From: Nitrosopumilus adriaticus
GTDB taxonomy: Archaea > Thermoproteota > Nitrososphaeria > Nitrososphaerales > Nitrosopumilaceae
Reading direction: 5' to 3'
Length of the DNA stretch: 64,000 nucleotides
NCBI RefSeq assembly: GCF_000956175.1
Contig: NZ_CP011070.1
Coordinates: forward strand, 1,358,147-1,422,146
Each line of letters begins with the position of its first letter. Positions within the stretch are counted from its first letter, which is position 1. The position numbers were made by a program, and so were the translations under genes. Below, one piece after another: positions 61,805 to 64,000 of this stretch. The notes under the pieces were generated by a model. The model was given only the letters and a program-made list of their open reading frames with translations, was not told the DNA's origin and did no database searches.

Positions 61805-62251
61805 CTACTTCCAAATTGTAACAGTAGTTGATTTCTCTACTTGATCTCCTTTATCATCTAGTCCCTTTGCAGATATTTTGTACAATCCTTCCAAAGCAAC
61901 ATCACCATCATTTTTGATTTGATCCCAAGAGAATTCAATTTCATCACCAGGTTCAAGAGTGGAAACAACTTGTACACTTGTTGGTGAGTACATCAATATT
62001 CCTGACAGTCCAGTAATTCTAAGACCATATGATGTATCAGAAAAAGTTATCGGAGTTGTTCCAGAATTTACAATTCGGATTTTAATCTCTTCACCTTTTT
62101 TAAAATCAAATTTTTCAGTAACTAAAGAAATCGATGGATCATCAACATACACTAGTTGATGTGTACTTTTAAAATCCATCAAATAAACACCATATGCAAA
62201 TCCCGAGACTACTCCTATTGCAATAAAAATTACAAGACTTTTTGCTAACAT
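61805..62251 (-). CDS. membrane-anchored Ig-like protein
   Basis: A 148-aa protein with one N-terminal transmembrane helix (LVIFIAIGVVSGFAYGVYL) and an extracellular beta-sandwich (FDFKKGEEIKIRIVNSGTTPITFSDTSYG; LEPGDEIEFSWDQ), like BsuPI-type or CARDB domains. Probably surface exposed. No catalytic residues seen. Lies just after cbf5 on the same strand with a 22-bp gap. Confidence 0.78.
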   Translation of the reverse strand: MLAKSLVIFIAIGVVSGFAYGVYLMDFKSTHQLVYVDDPSISLVTEKFDFKKGEEIKIRIVNSGTTPITFSDTSYGLRITGLSGILMYSPTSVQVVSTLEPGDEIEFSWDQIKNDGDVALEGLYKISAKGLDDKGDQVEKSTTVTIWK

Positions 62252-62273
62252 GGCTTTAGAATAATTGTTTTAG

Positions 62274-63275
62274 TTAATCCTTTGGATGTGTAGGCTTTGT
62301 TCTCCATTTTTTAGGATATGTGTTTGGAGCCATTATGATTCTCTTTGTTTCAAATGCATATCCCTTTGCGGCATCACGAATCTCTTCTTCAGACATTGTA
62401 GATTCTGCCAATGCTACTGCTTCTCCTTTTTGAGTGTAAACTCCAACAAGATCACCTTTTTTGAGATTTTGAGAAATTTTTAAAATTCCAGGAATTGCAA
62501 GCTGAGCACCATGGCACATTGCATCTACTGCAGAATCACGAATTACTACGGATTTTAATTCACTTAGTGCATATTCAACAGGTTTTATCATTTTCATCAA
62601 TCTTGTTTCATCTTTGTTTTCTTCCCATAGTGCAAATGCATTTGCCAATTCATGAAGGGTAACTAGACCATCAGTTTCATAAAATTGGTCCACCCTAGAT
62701 CTTCTAAGCTCAATCATGGTAGCTCCAGGTCCTAGAATTTCTCCAATATCGTAGTATAATTTTCTAATATAGGTTCCAGCCTCACATAACACGCGAGTAA
62801 GAAGCAACCGTTCTTTTTGCTCAATTAATTCAAATTCATAAATTGTTCTAGTTCTTGTTTGCCTTACAACTGCTGAACGTTGTGGGGGTTTTTGAAATAT
62901 CTCACCTTTGAATGATTCAATTATTTCAGATAGCTTTTCTTTTGATGGAAGTGAATGTACACGTCCCAATGCAACATATTCCTTAGGACCCAACAATAAA
63001 ACACCCAATGCTTTTGTTGCCTCACCTAATCCAAGAGGAAGTACTCCAGAAACCTGTGGATCAAGGGTTCCGCTGTGACCAATTTTAGGTAGTTTCAAAA
63101 TTCTTTTCACCCATGCTACTGTTTCATGACTTGTAGGACCTGGTGGTTTATCCAATAAAATGATGCCATAGTTTAGTAATTGTTCAAGTGAACGTTTGTC
63201 ATAATAGGTTCCAAAAGAATCATCAGTGATGTCTTGATCAATTTCAACTAGATTTTCAAGTTGTTTTAATGTCAT
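62274..63275 (-). CDS. cbf5: tRNA/rRNA pseudouridine synthase Cbf5 (TruB-like)
   Basis: A 333-aa enzyme with the TruB core GIILLDKPPGPTSHETVAWVKRIL and catalytic Asp72 in KIGHSGTLDPQVSGVLP, RVLCEAGTYIRKLYYDIG, and a C-terminal PUA domain (SAVDAMCHGAQLAIPGI...GDLVGVYTQKGE). As the H/ACA RNP enzyme it isomerises uridines in rRNA and can also act on tRNA. ATGA overlap with cmk. Confidence 0.96.
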   Translation of the reverse strand: MTLKQLENLVEIDQDITDDSFGTYYDKRSLEQLLNYGIILLDKPPGPTSHETVAWVKRILKLPKIGHSGTLDPQVSGVLPLGLGEATKALGVLLLGPKEYVALGRVHSLPSKEKLSEIIESFKGEIFQKPPQRSAVVRQTRTRTIYEFELIEQKERLLLTRVLCEAGTYIRKLYYDIGEILGPGATMIELRRSRVDQFYETDGLVTLHELANAFALWEENKDETRLMKMIKPVEYALSELKSVVIRDSAVDAMCHGAQLAIPGILKISQNLKKGDLVGVYTQKGEAVALAESTMSEEEIRDAAKGYAFETKRIIMAPNTYPKKWRTKPTHPKD

Positions 63276-63832
63276 AGTAATTTTCTCACAGTTTCTTTTG
63301 CAACATCAATTACCTGTTGGGCAGACAGATGATCGGTATTAATAATTAAATCAAACACAGATTTATCCTCACCAAAATCAAAATCATAAAGTTTTTTGTA
63401 CAATGCCTTATTTTTGTCAAATCGCTCTTTTGTAATTTCATATGCTTCTTGTGGACTCATGTTATCTCTTGTTTGCATTCTTTGTGTACTGCTTTCATGT
63501 GAGCCTTCAAGCCAAATTTTAATTCCATCTGAGATTAACCATGGTAAAGTGTAACTAGTGATTACAACGCCACCTTTCTTGAAGAGTGCAGTTAATTTTT
63601 CATCCAGGGCTCTATCATATTTTGAATCATTTTCTCGTTTATTGAGAAAACTCATTCCTTCTTTCGTATCCCACCAATCATCACCATCTGAATGATATCC
63701 TTCTTCTATTGCCATCTCTTTTAGGACATCACCACCACTAAGATACTCTAGTTGAAATTCTTCTGCCAATCCTTTGGCAACAGTTGTTTTACCTACTGCA
63801 GGAGGGCCAGAAATTACTATAGATTTTGTCAA
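63272..63832 (-). CDS. cmk: cytidylate kinase
   Basis: A 186-aa NMP kinase with P-loop SGPPAVGKTTVAKG (about 8-21) and a short archaeal-type CMK layout (SGGDVLKEMA; RMQTRDNMSPQEAYEITKERFDKNKALYKKLY). It phosphorylates CMP/dCMP. It begins at TTG 63830-63832, which overlaps the upstream TGA (TTGA). In archaea cmk sits in the secY-adk-cmk-cbf5 cluster, as here. Confidence 0.9.
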   Translation of the reverse strand: MTKSIVISGPPAVGKTTVAKGLAEEFQLEYLSGGDVLKEMAIEEGYHSDGDDWWDTKEGMSFLNKRENDSKYDRALDEKLTALFKKGGVVITSYTLPWLISDGIKIWLEGSHESSTQRMQTRDNMSPQEAYEITKERFDKNKALYKKLYDFDFGEDKSVFDLIINTDHLSAQQVIDVAKETVRKLL

Positions 63833-64000
63833 CTGAGATCCATAGAGGTTTTCGTCAGTTTCATAATAATGCCACTAAATGCAATAGATGAAAGGAAGTA
63901 CCAAGCCCAGAGATACAGAGAATTTTCTTGACCAAAACAAGGATCACCTTCTATAGCTGCATGCTCAGCCGTACATGTTAGTTGGAAGAATTCACCAGGG
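63829..64000 (-). CDS. membrane protein, C-terminal part (possibly DUF106/EMC3-like; cut by right edge)
   Basis: The last 57 residues of a protein whose start lies beyond the window. Visible are EFFQLTCTAEHAAIEGDPC, then a membrane helix LYLWAWYFLSSIAFSGIIM and a short polar tail. Its stop overlaps the cmk start. In archaeal genomes the gene between adk and cmk usually encodes a DUF106 (EMC3/YidC-like) insertase; that assignment rests on position and the single helix. Confidence 0.62.
   Translation of the reverse strand, partial: PGEFFQLTCTAEHAAIEGDPCFGQENSLYLWAWYFLSSIAFSGIIMKLTKTSMDLS

Noticed and set aside
1-64000. CRISPR arrays, IS elements, prophage or integrase genes
   Set aside because: I saw no regularly spaced repeats, transposase motifs or integrase motifs anywhere in the window; the only long direct repeat is the 103-bp intragenic one.

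Overview
The window reads as a chromosomal segment of a marine ammonia-oxidising archaeon of the Nitrosopumilus type (Nitrososphaerota/Thaumarchaeota). The support is: low G+C; archaeal information-processing genes (exosome Rrp4/Rrp41/Rrp42, SBDS, Pcc1, prefoldin beta, Rpo3, eL18-uL13-uS9, Cbf5, Nob1, EndA); many apparently leaderless genes with a TATA-like box about 27 nt before the start codon; an intron-bearing tRNA; a SbtA/SbtB bicarbonate uptake pair; F420-related genes; and secreted proteins ending in W-I-K-N-N-A-G-W-W repeats that I associate with this group. No amo genes are in the window, so the genus-level assignment is an inference.

Layout. 1-2.0 kb: sufB-sufD (Fe-S assembly), minus strand. 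2.1-5.8 kb: a tightly overlapping tetrapyrrole operon hemL-hemC-cobA-hemD; hemC is split by a frameshift in an 8-base homopolymer. 5.9-7.0 kb: a run of tiny Cys-containing proteins and a 139-residue protein. 7.1-8.5 kb: an arsenic module (arsR divergent from arsC plus an aquaporin). 8.5-9.9 kb: sbtA-sbtB. 10.1-15.4 kb: two secreted repeat proteins (a triple-repeat protein; an NHL-HYR-RTX chimera) and an ABC exporter. 15.4-22.7 kb: small and hypothetical genes, a membrane-anchored HTH regulator divergent from a secreted beta-propeller protein, a TPR protein and a secreted protein with an exact 103-bp internal duplication. 22.7-28.3 kb: microproteins (one metallothionein-like), a nucleotidyltransferase-like protein, tRNA-Glu, a PLD-like protein, endA, uL16, tRNA-Gly and a Kef-type antiporter. 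28.3-32.3 kb: a palindrome-rich intergenic region with a strong operator before a 35-aa CxxC peptide, a 508-aa coiled-coil protein and a GT2 glycosyltransferase. 32.3-37.3 kb: a ferredoxin chimera, two rhodanese sulfurtransferases, nadK-nob1 and an XPF nuclease.

37.4-43.2 kb is the conserved RNA-processing and translation core: one minus-strand superoperon (SBDS-rrp4-rrp41-rrp42-rpl37ae-pcc1-pfdB), then divergent rpo3-rpl18e-rpl13-rps9. 43.2-47.7 kb: a sugar nucleotidyltransferase and two adjacent isopropylmalate-isomerase-type gene pairs, one bacterial-like and one archaeal-like. 48.1-50.0 kb: a Vms1-like GGQ release-factor homologue divergent from cofE. 50-58.4 kb: hypothetical genes, a 2-oxoacid:ferredoxin oxidoreductase (two genes), a 2-hydroxyacid dehydrogenase, a micro-transcript ending in an intrinsic-terminator-like hairpin, and an L-2-hydroxyglutarate oxidase. 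58.5-64 kb: a UspA protein, a secreted protein, two very basic small proteins, tRNA-Ser with a 15-nt intron, and the cbf5-cmk end of a ribosome-biogenesis operon with a membrane protein cut by the right edge.

Functional links: heme/siroheme synthesis and Fe-S assembly lie side by side. EndA is encoded in the same window as an intron-containing tRNA. CofE (F420 tailing) and a DUF385-type protein that would use F420 are both present. The 2-oxoacid oxidoreductase, the 2-hydroxyacid dehydrogenase and the L-2-hydroxyglutarate oxidase suggest a 2-oxo/2-hydroxyacid metabolism neighbourhood.
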